64,000 bases of DNA, taken from assembly GCA_948146395.1 (NCBI GenBank), contig OX411543.1:52494017-52558016 (forward strand). The letters are read 5' to 3'. This DNA is from Fragum whitleyi. Lineage: Eukaryota > Mollusca > Bivalvia > Cardiida > Cardiidae. The notes below the pieces were generated by a model that saw only the letters and a list, made by a program, of their open reading frames with translations, was not told the origin of the DNA and made no database searches. Made by a program: the position numbers and the translations under genes. Positions 21,750 through 33,800 of this stretch are shown here, one piece after another (positions within the stretch are counted from its first letter, which is position 1; each line of letters starts with the position of its first letter).

Positions 21750-22415
21750 TGGTTGGTTGGCTTTTGGTGAAGTATATGCTCGCATGCCTTTCTGTACCTA
21801 AACAAATAACTTGCAGAGAGTATCCACATTACATTTGGAATTCAAATTTGTGCACATTTTCTTTATGAATCGTATTTCTAGTGAAGTGGAGACCCAGGTG
21901 CAGACCCTTTATGTTTGGAAAATATTGAGAATCAATTGGGGCGACTTCATTGAAACTCCGTTATAATACTCTTAATTCTCTAATAAAGCCTGGCTCTCTT
22001 TAGATAAACAAGGTAACTTTTGAGAAACTTCTTATTTTTGGCAAAATAATATTTTCATAAAATATCTGGAATGTAAGGTTGGTAATAATACATGATCATG
22101 TAAAAATTCGAAAAATAAATTGAAATCACATTTTGGTGTTGAAGTCACTATTCACTTGTATATCAAATAAAATTTTCAAATACTTTCAGAAATTTTAATT
22201 TATGTAACAAATTTTCAATATATTTTATGCCCCCCCCCCCCCTGTCTGAGCATACATATGTTACTATGGTAACAAAGTTTAATGCCCCCTTATATTATTT
22301 TTCAAAATAAATAATACATATGCTCTTCGTAGATACTAAACTGCACTTACAATAAATTATAGACTGAACAAGCTAGTAATGCCAAGTTATATGCCCATTG
22401 TACGAATTTCTCAGT
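21750..22415 (+). mobile_element. Truncated copy of the 1-kb mariner-like element
   Basis: Collinear with 53555-54300: shared blocks include TGAATTCAAATTTGTG-type sequence, AGTGGAGACC, GACGACTTCATT-like and GCATACATATGTTACTATGG. It contains a poly-C run (22230-22241). The terminal CGAGGG repeats are missing at both ends. Confidence 0.62.
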
Positions 22416-22644
22416 AACAAAAACAACATCAGATTCTATACGTTACTGAAACACTGAACAAAGAGTACAAAGCTGATCCATAAATTCACAGTAATTGACT
22501 TATTTGAAAATGAAATTTGGGCTTTGCCATTTGAAATATAGTCAAAAATCAAAACAGCAGATCAATATCACTAATACGACGTATATGACAGCACGCCTGT
22601 TACACTGACGCACAATCGATGTGACATTGCTCTGTTTCGGGAGC

Positions 22645-22890
22645 TCAGTCTATATCGCAATCATCGCCATCACTATCATTGTCTGGATTATTAGTGCGGT
22701 TTTCACAGTTGATGCTGTCACAGACATTGGTACATAAAAGGCCAACTTTGCGGCACGAGCATTGTCTTTCATTGCACCCTGTCTTGTTTTTACAACTGAC
22801 TAGTTCAAGGAGTGCCTTTGGGGCCGGTTCCTGGTCCATCCAGTGAATATGCAATTCACCCTCCTTCAAAATCAATACGGGATCTGCCAT
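22645..22890 (-). CDS. Small cysteine-rich ORF, C-terminal fragment of unknown protein
   Basis: 81 residues. After a 30-residue lead (LHIHWMDQEPAPKALLELVS) comes a Cys cluster, CKNKTGCNERQCSCRKVGLL and CTNVCDSINCEN, then an acidic tail NPDNDSDGDDCDID. The Cys spacing resembles the Cys-rich tail I recall from uncharacterised invertebrate proteins linked to mobile elements. I cannot name the family. The ORF starts at its own ATG with no upstream domain, so it is probably a remnant or a last exon. Confidence 0.4.
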   Translation of the reverse strand: MADPVLILKEGELHIHWMDQEPAPKALLELVSCKNKTGCNERQCSCRKVGLLCTNVCDSINCENRTNNPDNDSDGDDCDID

Positions 22891-24300
22891 ACTAGTGATA
22901 TTTGAAATTGTTACTTCAATTCAAAAGACCAAATGCGACATTGTTGATATACAACATAAATGGAACATATCCATATGATAGGTGGTACAAGAAATACACA
23001 ATAGAAAATATACAAGGTGTCAATGATAACAAATTTAATAAAATGACAAACAGAATTATAGCACAAGATCAAAGACGGTATCAACAAAACTGAAAGTACA
23101 CGTAGTGTATATGTTAATAATGCAAAATATCACTTAAGAAATATAGAAAAGAAAGAAAATAGGAAAACAGAAGAATTCGGGGTTAAATAATGCAAAATAC
23201 AAGGTAGGGTAATTATTCACTTGCTATTTTGGTTTAGTCGATTACTAGAATATGGTGGCTAGTTACCAAGAGCTGATAGCGGTCTACCTTCGATTTCGCT
23301 GCTCAAGGTTGTAAGGTTGTGTTAATCACTGTTTTGTCCAAAACTAATAGGTAACCAGAATACTACCAAATAGCAACTAGTAATTGATGCTTTTTAGTGC
23401 CTTCAGTCCTTCTTCATAAAATTATCTTGGAAGAAAGCTTTCTGAAATTTTCTGTCAGAGATTTCTTGCGAGTGCAAAACCTGCCCACCAACGGAAAGTT
23501 TTAAACCATGGTAAGTATTAAAATTATCTTTTAAATCAATTAATTAATTAATTAAACAATATGAAAAAATTTTGCCAAGCAACCAACAAAAATGTGTGTA
23601 TTTGATTCTCTAAATGAAATTTAAAACAGTACTATGTCCCGGAAAATCAACTAAAAGGTGGACCTACCATCAATAGTAAGTGGGTGGGATATGTGTGAAC
23701 GGACACGAGTAATGCATTTTGAATAACTGAAAGCGGTTATTGAAATAAACTGTACAAATCATTTTCTTATGTAACCCAGAAGTATACTGCTTTTTGCGTC
23801 ATTGATAATAGCACTTCATTGTTTACATGTTACCCCACCCACTGTATACAAATTTATATACTGTCTTAACACGATATTTATATAAAACCGAGTGAAATAT
23901 GTTTGATATATCTCTGCTAACCACATTAATAACATTTTTTTGAAAAATCAGATTTGATTTATTGGAAAACGATTGGTTAAAGCATGATTGTCATATATAA
24001 CCCATGATTTTATATAAGTTAACTTTTTTGCGCAGCCCTTCCTTTAATTTGTGTATTTACACCACACGAGCGCTGGTTTACAGCTTGACAACATTCTGCA
24101 TCGTATTCAGCATGCTTCAAGCTTTAAAATGATTTACAGGAACCTTGGGACCTCGAGGGGTGCAGCGAACTCTGTAAATAACACATATTTTTGATTTCAT
24201 CGAAAGGCCTAATGTATAACATTACATGTAATAAAGTAGAATACGCTGTTGTCAATGAGAAAATCGATTACCCAATCAAAAAAAGTCATTCATAATAGGA
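22891..24300. other. No gene recognised
   Basis: AT-rich DNA with short frames. A TTAATTAATTAATTAA run at about 23540. No exon signature seen. Confidence 0.4.
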
Positions 24301-24306
24301 TTACTA

Positions 24307-24684
24307 TTGAACACCGACATTTTCCACTATTTTGTTTCACATATTTTCGTGGATGGGCGATTTTTACGTCATAACTACGACATGAACATGCTGTTATTAC
24401 ATGTACGATGTTTAGGTCGGTCTCCATCGATTACAGTTCACAACATCGTGAAATTGAGAAAATTTTGGAATTATTGTAGAACATTGGACCAACTTATTGG
24501 CCCGAATCCTACCCGAGTTAAGACTGGTCTCACTGTCAACTATCAGAAAAGCCAATTCTATGCTTTTAATAGCGGATATTGGGACCAGTCTAGAGTTGGT
24601 AGCCTGCTGTCTGAGAGATACTCTGATATAGAGGGCGCCAATACTCGCTCGGGGCCAGAAATAAGATGGCCCGAAATTGAATGA
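24307..24684 (+). other. Unassigned open frame, 125 codons
   Basis: Open without recognisable domain and not begun by ATG. It is somewhat richer in G+C than its surroundings. ACCAACTTATTGG and CCAGTCTAGAGTTGGT-type words are inverted with respect to each other, so it may be a folded repeat rather than coding. An AATGAATG-family repeat starts right after it (24690-24790). Confidence 0.2.
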
Positions 24685-25025
24685 GTGCGTGGAGAGAGTT
24701 TTGAGTGAAATTTAAGGGGTTTAATCCCATATAGCAAATTTGTTCACACTGAACATCATTAGCGATATGTATTAGCTTCCTTAAATTCAGTTTTTCTGAA
24801 ATTTTGTTGTGGATTATTAATTGTTAGGTACATTTTCTATTAAATTGTCCTCTTTGCGAAGATTTAAGTACAAAATATTTAATTAAAATAAATAACATAG
24901 GACCTCCTCATAATTTCAAAAATACATGTCATGTAAAAAATCATAATGTCTTGCGCAATCTTGCTATGTTCATTTTCTTTGCATTTAAAAAGCGGGATGA
25001 ATATCTTTCAGAATAATATGAAGGA

Positions 25026-25150
25026 ATGTGCATATATGAACATGTGAATGTATATGTGCATGTGTGTATGTATGTACATATTTGTTTGTATGCATGTTTG
25101 CGCATGAGTGAATGCGTTGTATGTGCGAGTGTATATGTGTATGTGAATAT
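25026..25150. repeat. Degenerate (TATG)n microsatellite
   Basis: A stretch of TGTATG/TGCATG words with interruptions. The open frames on both strands are low-complexity Cys/Tyr/His artefacts. Confidence 0.75.
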
Positions 25151-26198
25151 TTCGAAACAAGGATTATTAATCACGGGGGGTGATGTCCATAATCGAAGCC
25201 ACTGGCTCCGCTTTCAAAATCATGTGTGGAACTTCCGCTCCGCGTGCGTCTCCGATTATGTAGATGTAAACATTTCATTTTTGGACTGAAAAAATGGGCT
25301 GGGTGTCGGAATAATTAATAACGTTTACTATTGTTTTCAGTATGCACGAGTTTAACAAAACAACCACAATACTCTACCCCAATATACTTGCCTACAATAT
25401 GAGATAAATCAAAGAAAATAGTTTGGTTCCGATCATGTGGATTAACTCTGATTATGTTTCCTGGCTCTGAAGTTGTGGAGTGTCTTATTCTTCTTCCATA
25501 TACCATAACCTCCTTCGATATGAAGTTTCTGCTGGTTTCATGGTGCGACTTTTCTCGTCATTCGACGACGCATGTTGTCTATGTTACGTCTCACCTCATC
25601 GTGTTTTATTATAAAATTCCGGTGACTAGACAGTCAGCTACATTAATTTTACTGAAAATCGTAGGCGTACAAGAGAATTGTATGACCATTATTAAGAATA
25701 GAATTTGAAAAGAGATAAACATTTCTACGGAACCTGCCAAAAGTTTGCCATGATTATCATACTTCGCATGTTTAGCGTTCCTGTTTTAACAACGTCACTA
25801 CTGTCGCTCTTTCAACGTCGATAAATCCATGAAATTCAATCAGGTATTATAGCGAGTGGTATCAAACAAATTGTCACAAAGTTCCCGCTCGGATTCAAAG
25901 TTTTAAGAAATCCGATTTATATACCTTACAAAAAAGTACGCAATGATCCTTAAACCGTCCGATTTTATGTCTCTCGTACCATTTAGTTCGGAATTTTCGG
26001 AAAGTTTTAAGCATATGTTTAAATTCCGATTATTGCATAAAATGTACGTTTTCGGGTCATCATTGGCATACGTTAACCGACAAAACCAGGGCGTTAAAGG
26101 TAGAAAACGTGTATTAATAAGTAAATTCACTTGTCGTTAACGCCCGGGTTTATTTTTTTAACTTAAATATCCTCGGTCTAGGCCTATACACTGTTGAA

Positions 26199-26440
26199 TT
26201 GTGTTTTACGCCCTTTTCAACATTTTTTCAGTTATATCGCGGCTACTGGAGCACCTAACAATTGATACCTGGTATTTCTGTCACCAGTACAAGCATCACA
26301 TCCTTTCCTAGCCTCCAGCTGCTATCTTACATAGGTCTACGATTATCAACCCATTGGTGAGAGACAAATAATCGGAAAGAATGAGTACCGTCGTCGGGAA
26401 TCGAACCCGGGAGCCTATACGCTGTATCAGTTCCTTTGTT
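26199..26440 (-). mobile_element. tRNA-derived SINE, copy 1
   Basis: Minus strand. The B box (complement of GGAATCGAACCCGGG at about 26398) is followed by a body sharing CTGGAGCACCTAAC, CACCAGTAC and CCATTGGTGAGAGACA-type words with the SINE at 57858, and a 3' end with GGGCGTAAAACAC. Confidence 0.75.
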
Positions 26441-27713
26441 CACATAAATATATAGCATAAATAAAAACGTCGATTCTATTCCCGCGTTAATTTTTATGAC
26501 GTCATTGATTTACCAAGCAACGTCGGCTTAAACAAATGTAACGGCGCAATGCATAAAGCAATTTTTTCGACACATTATCGGTTTTGGTGATAGTTTTACA
26601 GCTAGTTCCTACGACTGAATTTACAATTTCTGTTAAAATAGATACTATAGTCTTTCTTTTTATGTAATAATAGCGTCAATTCACTCGGGCGTTAAACCAT
26701 TTTTCGGGTCTCTGCAAATGTAAACGCCCTCAAAAACGTGAATTAACCCTATATAAATGTCAGAATTAACTACTTCATCTTAGGATTTGATATTTGTCAA
26801 CTTTTCAATCGGAAAGGAATTTATTTAAATTCATTAAAATTAGGAATTAATTACGACGATGATATAAAGTACTTAGAAATGTCCCGGTCGATTTTGCGGT
26901 AAAGGGGTGCGTTTTATAAATACGGTGTTAAGATTTAAACAGAATTACATATGTATATAAATTTGACATTTAGCATCATGAATCATATACAAGGGCGAAA
27001 ATACGTATCATAATAGATACATGTATGTGACCATTATGATTTAATCAATATACGATCAATTACCTTCATGATGTCCGGGACGTCATTTTATAGAAAATTT
27101 TGAAACAGACAAAGAAAATGCTTGTTCTTACATAGAGCAAAATGTGTTGTTTTAAAAGCTCAAAATTGTCAGGTACAACAAGATATTTTTTTTAATCAAA
27201 TATGATAGTAAAACATTTTTCGTAGATCGTTAAGAAATAGGCTAAAAGTCCACCCTAAAAAATAATCGCGTTTGAAAATTTTTTCGTTTCGAAAAAAATG
27301 AACGCAATTGAATAACTATGTAGGATTTTTAAACAAAATGTATAAAGCATTAAAGTAAAATTCTTTAGATAATCAAAATGAAAAAAATATTGTATAGTGC
27401 GACATTTTATTGGCGGTATCGTTTGTCTCCATAAACATTGTACACAGAAAGTACAGAAACGGTTTATTTCTGTTGAGATGACTTAAAATATTGATGAATG
27501 GATTCTATGCGGTTTTTGTACATAAAGTTGAAATAAAAAATAGTTTCTAACATTTTGTTAAAAAGTAGTTTATGTGTTAGTAAAAGATATATCTGAATTA
27601 GGGTTTTCAGATGTTTCATATACAAATTAAAACCGTGCGTTTTTGCGACGTCATGTTGATATTTGAACACTAATCTACGCTCTCTTCATTCCAACTTTAT
27701 GAACAAAACCATA

Positions 27714-29140
27714 TACGAGGGTTGTCCCAGAAATTCGTGAACTTTTTCGATTATTCAAAACTCCAGGGTCCGATTAAAATAAAACGCTTGAATTGACAAC
27801 ACACGTTAATTTGAAACAGATTGATAAAGATTTTACGGTTTTAGTATGTTCATGTTCAGAAATCCAGCTTTAAAAGGTAGGCTTGGTAGGGGTTGTCGGC
27901 GCACTCCAAATTTATTACTTATGAATCTTATATGGTAGATAATTGATAGTCATTTATTTAGATATTCTCCAGGAGTTTGATATAAAACTAACATTGTTGA
28001 AAGCAGTCAGCTTCGGAGTTCACGCATGTGTATCTTCATACAAATGACATCACGTACTGCGCAGTTAAGTAGTTTTGTTATGTCCGAGTGCAAGTCAAAC
28101 GGTGTGAAAATGGCGACGTTAACGCGACGCTCGGCGCAAAAATTTGTTCATGGTATGGTCTGGATCGCTAAATAAGACCTATACAAACCATATGATAATT
28201 CAAAAAGAGGAAAGACTATAACTGGAGGGTGTACACACTCAATTATAACGGATAAAAGAGGTATAAAACTGAAACTGATTAGGGACATCAGGGAAAAAAA
28301 GGTCGAGAAACAATGCGAGCAGCGTCGAAAAAGGAATAAAAGACGTTTCGACCGACGTCATTCAGAACGCCTGATTCGATAAACAGAAACTGACAACAAG
28401 CAAATTAGCAGTGTATAGTTTTATATAAATTGATCATAAGTAGCGTCAGTACATGATAGGTATCGATGCCTCAAAGACATATGCAAGCAATATCGGCATT
28501 ATGAGAGATTCGGAAGCGGTTCCATCGAAATCCCAGATTTCTACGGTGGGTCTATCTCGATGAATGAACGCAGTAGTAGTAAATTAGGTATTCAAAACAA
28601 ACCCAAATTATTATTTCCTCGGAGTATAAAAACAGTAAAAGTTCTTTTCACGAAATATCTAAAAATTGAACGATAGGTTATGAAAAATATACATTTACTT
28701 TACCCATTCCTTCTCTGGTTAAAAGAAAAATGCGATATTACGTACCTACGCAAAAGATTGAGAAAATAGTTTTTAAATCAAATATTTATTGAATGCATAA
28801 CGATGGTCTATATCAACAAAGATTAAAATGTGCCTAGGCAAAGGCTCTTTCTTCGTAACAAGTCCATAGAGCCTGTAAGGACGCTACTTTAATAAGAAGT
28901 GATTCAGTTTTTAAATGACGTTTCATGTTTTATAAAACGACGTTGATAGCGTGCGTCGACAACCATTTACTAGTGTTACATTATAAATCATATCTTCGCG
29001 AGTATTTAACATAGCCCTATGTAATTACGCAGAAATAAAGAAAAATTATTAATCCATATAACTTGTAATTTTCAGTTTCATCAGACGTTTTATATAAAAG
29101 TTATCGCAAAAGTTCACGAATTCCTTGGACAACCCTCGTA
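27714..29140. mobile_element. Mariner-like element, 1.43 kb, no transposase visible
   Basis: Terminal inverted repeats of about 35 bp: left TACGAGGGTTGTCCCAGAAA plus TTCGTGAACTTTT, right (reverse complement) TACGAGGGTTGTCCAAGGAA plus TTCGTGAACTTTT. TA at both outer ends fits the TA target of the Tc1/mariner superfamily. The length would fit an autonomous copy, but only short frames remain. Confidence 0.75.
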
Positions 29141-30415
29141 TGTATTTAAAGAATCCATAATAAAATATATATCAATATTTCTTCTACTAAAGGAAATAAA
29201 CATCGTAATGTTGGGCTTAAAATTGTCCCACTGACGCGGTTTTTTTTTTGTTTGTTTTGAACGTCATGTCATTTTATAAGTATTTCTTAAATATTTCGCG
29301 ATCAGGGAACCGTACAATACAGTTTCCCTTCGGTTAGGATTTTGCATTCAGTGGTTTACGTATCACTGCTCTCGTGAGTATAGCATATTGAATGTGATAT
29401 AAATCATATTTCTGTAATATGTTAACATTTTTATACTTTTAATAACTTGCTTAATTCTGTATATTTTACAAATGACTTACGGAATATAAACTATTTTCGT
29501 TGCTTTTCCTCGAATTTTAATTGAAAACCATCCATTATACGTTATTTATAAAAGGACGTCATTTGTCACAGTCGTGACCGCCAACTTTTGCCGTTACGGC
29601 TTAACGTGCGAAGTATAATAGGCAGGCCAAAACCACTGGCAGGCTCCGTAGAAATCTTTATCTCTTTTTCAAATTCAAAACTAAATGATAGCCATATAAT
29701 TATCTTGTACGTACATGTTCTAAGGAATATTAATGTAGCTGACTGTCTAGTCACCGGAATTTTATAATAAAAGTAAACTAGATGAGGTGAGACGTAACAT
29801 AGACAACGGGCGTCGTAGAATGACCAGAAAAGTCGCACCACGAAACCCGCAGAAACTTCATATCGAAGGAGGTTAGGAAAGAAGAATAAGACACTCCACA
29901 ACTTCAGAGCCAGGAAACATAATCAGAGCCAATCCACATAATCGGAACCAAACTATTTTCTTTGATTTATCTCATATTGTAGGCAAGTATATTGAGGTAG
30001 AGTATTGTGGTTGTTTTGTTTAACTCGTGCATACTGAAAACAATAGTATACGTTATTAATCTTGTTCAAAATATTGCATTTTGGAGGTAAAACCACGTAT
30101 TTTGATCTTCCTGGCTCAAGATTACTCTGAGAAGAAATCATTTTTAACAAAAACCAACGAGCGTTTTTACAGTTCATGAGTACATTAACATGGCAAAATG
30201 TATAACTGGTCGAATAGCATTCAACTTTTTAATGATTTATGAATAAAATCCGATATAAATGAGGAAGTTCCGACACCTATCCCATTTTTTCAGTCCAAAA
30301 ATGAAATGTTTACGTCTACATAATCGGAGACGCACGTGGAGCGGAAGTTCCACACATGATTTTGAAAGCGGAGCCAGTGGCTCCGATTACGGACATCTCC
30401 CCCCGTGTCAATTAC

Positions 30416-30887
30416 TTTCTACCTAAACTACATAAACAGTAAGGTATCGACACTTCACGTATATTTATAATGTTGTATTATTTGTTATTGTATTGTATCC
30501 TTGTGTATTGGCCGGCGGCCTGATTGTGCAATAAAATATTTGAATTTGTTGGAAAATATACACATCTAGAAGCAATGCATGGTGAGCTAGGAGCATACCC
30601 CTATCTTTACAAAGAAAATTTCAAATAGTAAATATTGGATTAAGATTACTTATTCTGAACAAAATTCATTTGTTTTTTTTAAAAAAAAAAAACTTATATT
30701 ATGCAGTTAAACGATGTAGTAAATTGGCAGAACTATGAAAAATGCAATTGAGCTTACCAAAATGAAATGTATTATTGACAAATCCGGTCTACATTTTATT
30801 TGGTAAACCATTCTACCTCAAAAATTAATTCTGAATTAATTCAACAAAGACTACTTGTAGTATATCAGCAACAATGGTATTTTACAG
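30416..30887. other. No gene recognised; possible LINE 3' tail
   Basis: GTATTATTTGTTATTGTATTG and AATAAAATATTTGAA near 30475-30545 look like the 3' end of a retroposon. No coding remnant is attached. Confidence 0.3.
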
Positions 30888-30891
30888 TTAA

Positions 30892-31112
30892 CCCTTTCCT
30901 TTTTAATCCCTGCTTTTTACGTGCCTCTGATTTTATGATTGAGAAAACATTGTGAAAAAAGAAGAAATTGCTTCTGACAAGCAATTTCTTCTTTTTTCAC
31001 ACTATTTCCTACCCTACTAAATGGTTATTTTTCAAATTAAATCCACTTTTAATTCTCGTCTGCAAAACCTTTGAATTTGGACAGGTCCAAAATTTGGTAA
31101 AACAGGAAAGGG
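30892..31112. mobile_element. piggyBac-like MITE, copy 2 (221 bp)
   Basis: CCCTTTCCT and AGGAAAGGG termini flanked directly by TTAA on both sides (30888-30891 and 31113-31116). It contains a perfect 22-bp-arm hairpin (30952-30973 with 30979-31000, loop CTGAC). No transposase. Confidence 0.8.
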
Positions 31113-31116
31113 TTAA

Positions 31117-31826
31117 TTTGATTAATGGCCAAGAAACGTACTCTCTATTTAAACACGAATTTATTTTTGATAATTACCTCAATTAAATACTCAAATGTTA
31201 GTTACGATGTTTGGGCATCCGGCGATATTACGAAAACTGATGATTAATGCAGCTTTATTGTTATCGCACTGTCCCTCGAAAGGTGACGAACGTACTAGAT
31301 AGTGTGCAAATAAATGTTCTAAGCTTGTTTAAACTTACACAGAATTACCCGAGTAACAGAAGACATGAAACCTCGTCATTTCAAACCCCTCGTCAGACAT
31401 GTTGTTGCAGACGTCTTCTGGATTTCCCCGTGTTCTCTGAAAATGCCGTTTATAAACGGTAGCGTCTATTTTCACTTCGGATAAAATACCCGTAGGTCTA
31501 TTTCAAGACTTTTAGAAAGGGATATTTTGAAAATTTATCGATTATAGCTGTATAAATCACGTTTGAACTTACAAATAAATCCCTGATTTGAATTTCGTTT
31601 GTTTCAATAGGCCAAGTAAAGGTTCCTCGCCATCTGCATCGGACAAAGTAAGGTAATTAAAGAATTGGTAATGACGAGTCGCTTACCCGACAAGATTGCG
31701 TAATCAAAGTCTGGTAGTTTAAGCGACAGTGTATTACCCCGCGCGTTACACATGACTTGTTTTGGTCAGCTATAATATGAGTGTTCGCCTTGATTATCGG
31801 TTTTTTGCACGTGAGAACCTACTTTA
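31117..31826. other. No gene recognised
   Basis: Short frames without domains and no repeat I can match within the window. Confidence 0.4.
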
Positions 31827-33067
31827 AGGTAACTACGGACAGATAACATTGTCGAATTTTCGACTTTCTTTAAATCTCACATTAATTTCTAAGATTTATC
31901 TCTGAAGTGTGAGCATTAGCTTAAACGCAATAAAAAGGTTTTGAATCACGTTCATTTGACGTCGTGACGCCATTAAGGGGCCAACCCCTTTTGGACCCGC
32001 CAAATCAGTATTTGCAAATATCTTTTTAATAAATCGGTCGATTTTTATGAAAAAAAATCATTTAGAAAGTCCAAGAACGCCAGACCTAGTCATTTAATTT
32101 CTGTGCACATTCAAACAGAAAAACAGGTGTAAAACGCAATCTATTTCGCGATTTTTAAGATTTGACGTTACATTTTTCATTTTATTTTTTGTAAAGATAT
32201 AGAAATTTCTCAAAATTTTGTCCGGCGACCTATGCTAATTTTTTGTTATTTTGTAGCGAAACAAATACGCTTCATATTTATCAAATAAAAATGATATGTC
32301 TTCCAGATAAATTTTTCATAAAATTCGATTTTGTAAAGTTGTTGCAACTTTTTCGTCGAATTCGACGTCGCACCAAAACCATCGTTACTATGCTTATTTC
32401 ACGCCAATCTTCATGCAATAACGTATTCTAAAATATTTGAAATTAAGGTTTATTGTAAAATATAGGCTTCAGAAGTATCGAATTTGAATTTGATTTTTAA
32501 GAAAAACAAAAAATCAATTAATTTTCCATCCGTTTAAAAGGACAGCTTTTGTAAATATTCGACGCGACTTTGAAATATCCTTTGATTTGCGATATCTTCG
32601 CGGAATCGAATTTTACAAAAAATCGAACCCGAAGACACATAGATTTAATTTTAAAGATCTTCAGTGGAATGGTATGGCAGCAACATACCTACATTTCAGC
32701 ATAGGTCACCGGACAAATTTTCGAGAAAAAAAATAAATATTTCAGTTACACCTTATCGTATTTCTTACAAATATATCTTGATATCAATCAAAACAAAACA
32801 TTAGGCGTCTTTTTACGAATCAAATGGCGTTTTCGGAATAAAAATCGGTTAATAATTTCCGAAAAAATCGACAATTACTGAATTTGGTCCCTAAAAAGGG
32901 GTCGGCCCCTTGATTACGTCATGACGTCATTTCTACGTAATGAAATTCCTTTTTATGACCGATATGAAAGCGTGTATTTCAAAGTTCAATTTTATCGCAT
33001 TAGGCAAGATTTGCACATAATTCAAAATTTGGACCTAAAATGACCCTCTATGTGTCCGCAGTTACCT
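31827..33067. mobile_element. 1.24-kb foldback element
   Basis: Left AGGTAACTACGGACA and right (reverse complement) AGGTAACTGCGGACA termini. Matching inverted blocks follow inwards: AAGGGGCCAACCCC with its partner GGGGTCGGCCCCTT, GACGTCGTGACG with CGTCATGACGTC, and TGTCCGGCGACCTATGCTAA with TTTCAGCATAGGTCACCGGA near the centre. The whole element can fold back almost to its midpoint (~32450). No transposase. Confidence 0.72.
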
Positions 33068-33149
33068 GAAATCAATTTCAAGGGAAATTCGTAAAACGTC
33101 CGGGGTAAAATAACAGGACGTTTTCCTTTAATCGGTATACAACATTACG

Positions 33150-33560
33150 AGAGAACTACTTTTTGTGGCGAAAGCATTCTTTGATTAAGTGGTTAAGCTG
33201 CCAAGGGCAGTTTGTTTTGAAACTTCTTCAAAATTTTGTATGTTTACTAAAGCCAACAAAGCTGACGCTTTCCTAGCTAAAAAGATACTATCATACTTGG
33301 CCTACTATTCAAAATTTTACGAATCTTATGACAAACAAATCAAAGTCTGTTATTTTAAATTTAGCAAAATATTTATTATAATGCATTTTCACGTAGAAAT
33401 TGATTAATTATGTTAATATTAACTATATGTTTTTCTGTTAATCCATCTACTTCTCTTATTTGTCTAACTGATATTGATATTTGTTGTAAACATTGTTATA
33501 TTGTTTAATGCAACACACTTTCTGTATTGTATTGTATCGATTGTAATTAAATATGCATAC
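33150..33560 (+). repeat. Possible LINE 3' fragment
   Basis: A 72-codon frame (33189-33407) without domain, followed by a 3' region ending in TGTATTGTATTGTATCG and TAATTAAATATGCAT, the style of a LINE tail. Weakly supported. Confidence 0.25.
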
Positions 33561-33589
33561 AAGCTCTATAAATAGCATGAAATTAACAA

Positions 33590-33800
33590 TCATCTCGATC
33601 AAAATCATTCTAGATCACTAACTCAGTGCACCATTCATTTATTCGAAGCACTCACTCAAACCATTCAAAAACGCACCAAGTTCGTTCAAAAATAGACTTA
33701 ACAGAAAAACAGACTTAATCTTATTCATCCCTTTCATTCAATATTATTCCGAAATCAATTAAAAATCATTCACCTTGTGAATTTCACGACGTTATTAGCT
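33590..33800 (-). repeat. AATGAATG-family dispersed repeat
   Basis: Contains CGATCAAAATCATTCTAGAT and CACTCACTCAAACCATTC, the reverse-strand version of blocks at 40975-41080, 47560-47700 and 54440-54570. Confidence 0.6.

Larger units (their letters stand above)
25172..30407. mobile_element. 5.2-kb element with ~600-bp terminal inverted repeats
   Basis: The left tip CACGGGGGGTGATGTCC and the right tip (reverse complement CACGGGGGGAGATGTCC) match. The inverted match then continues through blocks such as CCACTGGCTCCGCTTTCAAA, CATTTCATTTTTGGACTGAA, TTTCCTGGCTCTGAAGTTGT and CCGGTGACTAGACAGTCAGC, to about 25820 on the left and 29560 on the right. The right arm has an extra ~210 bp (about 30057-30268). 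The central ~3.7 kb holds a SINE and a mariner-like element and encodes no recognisable protein. A target duplication is not evident. Superfamily unknown. Confidence 0.78.
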
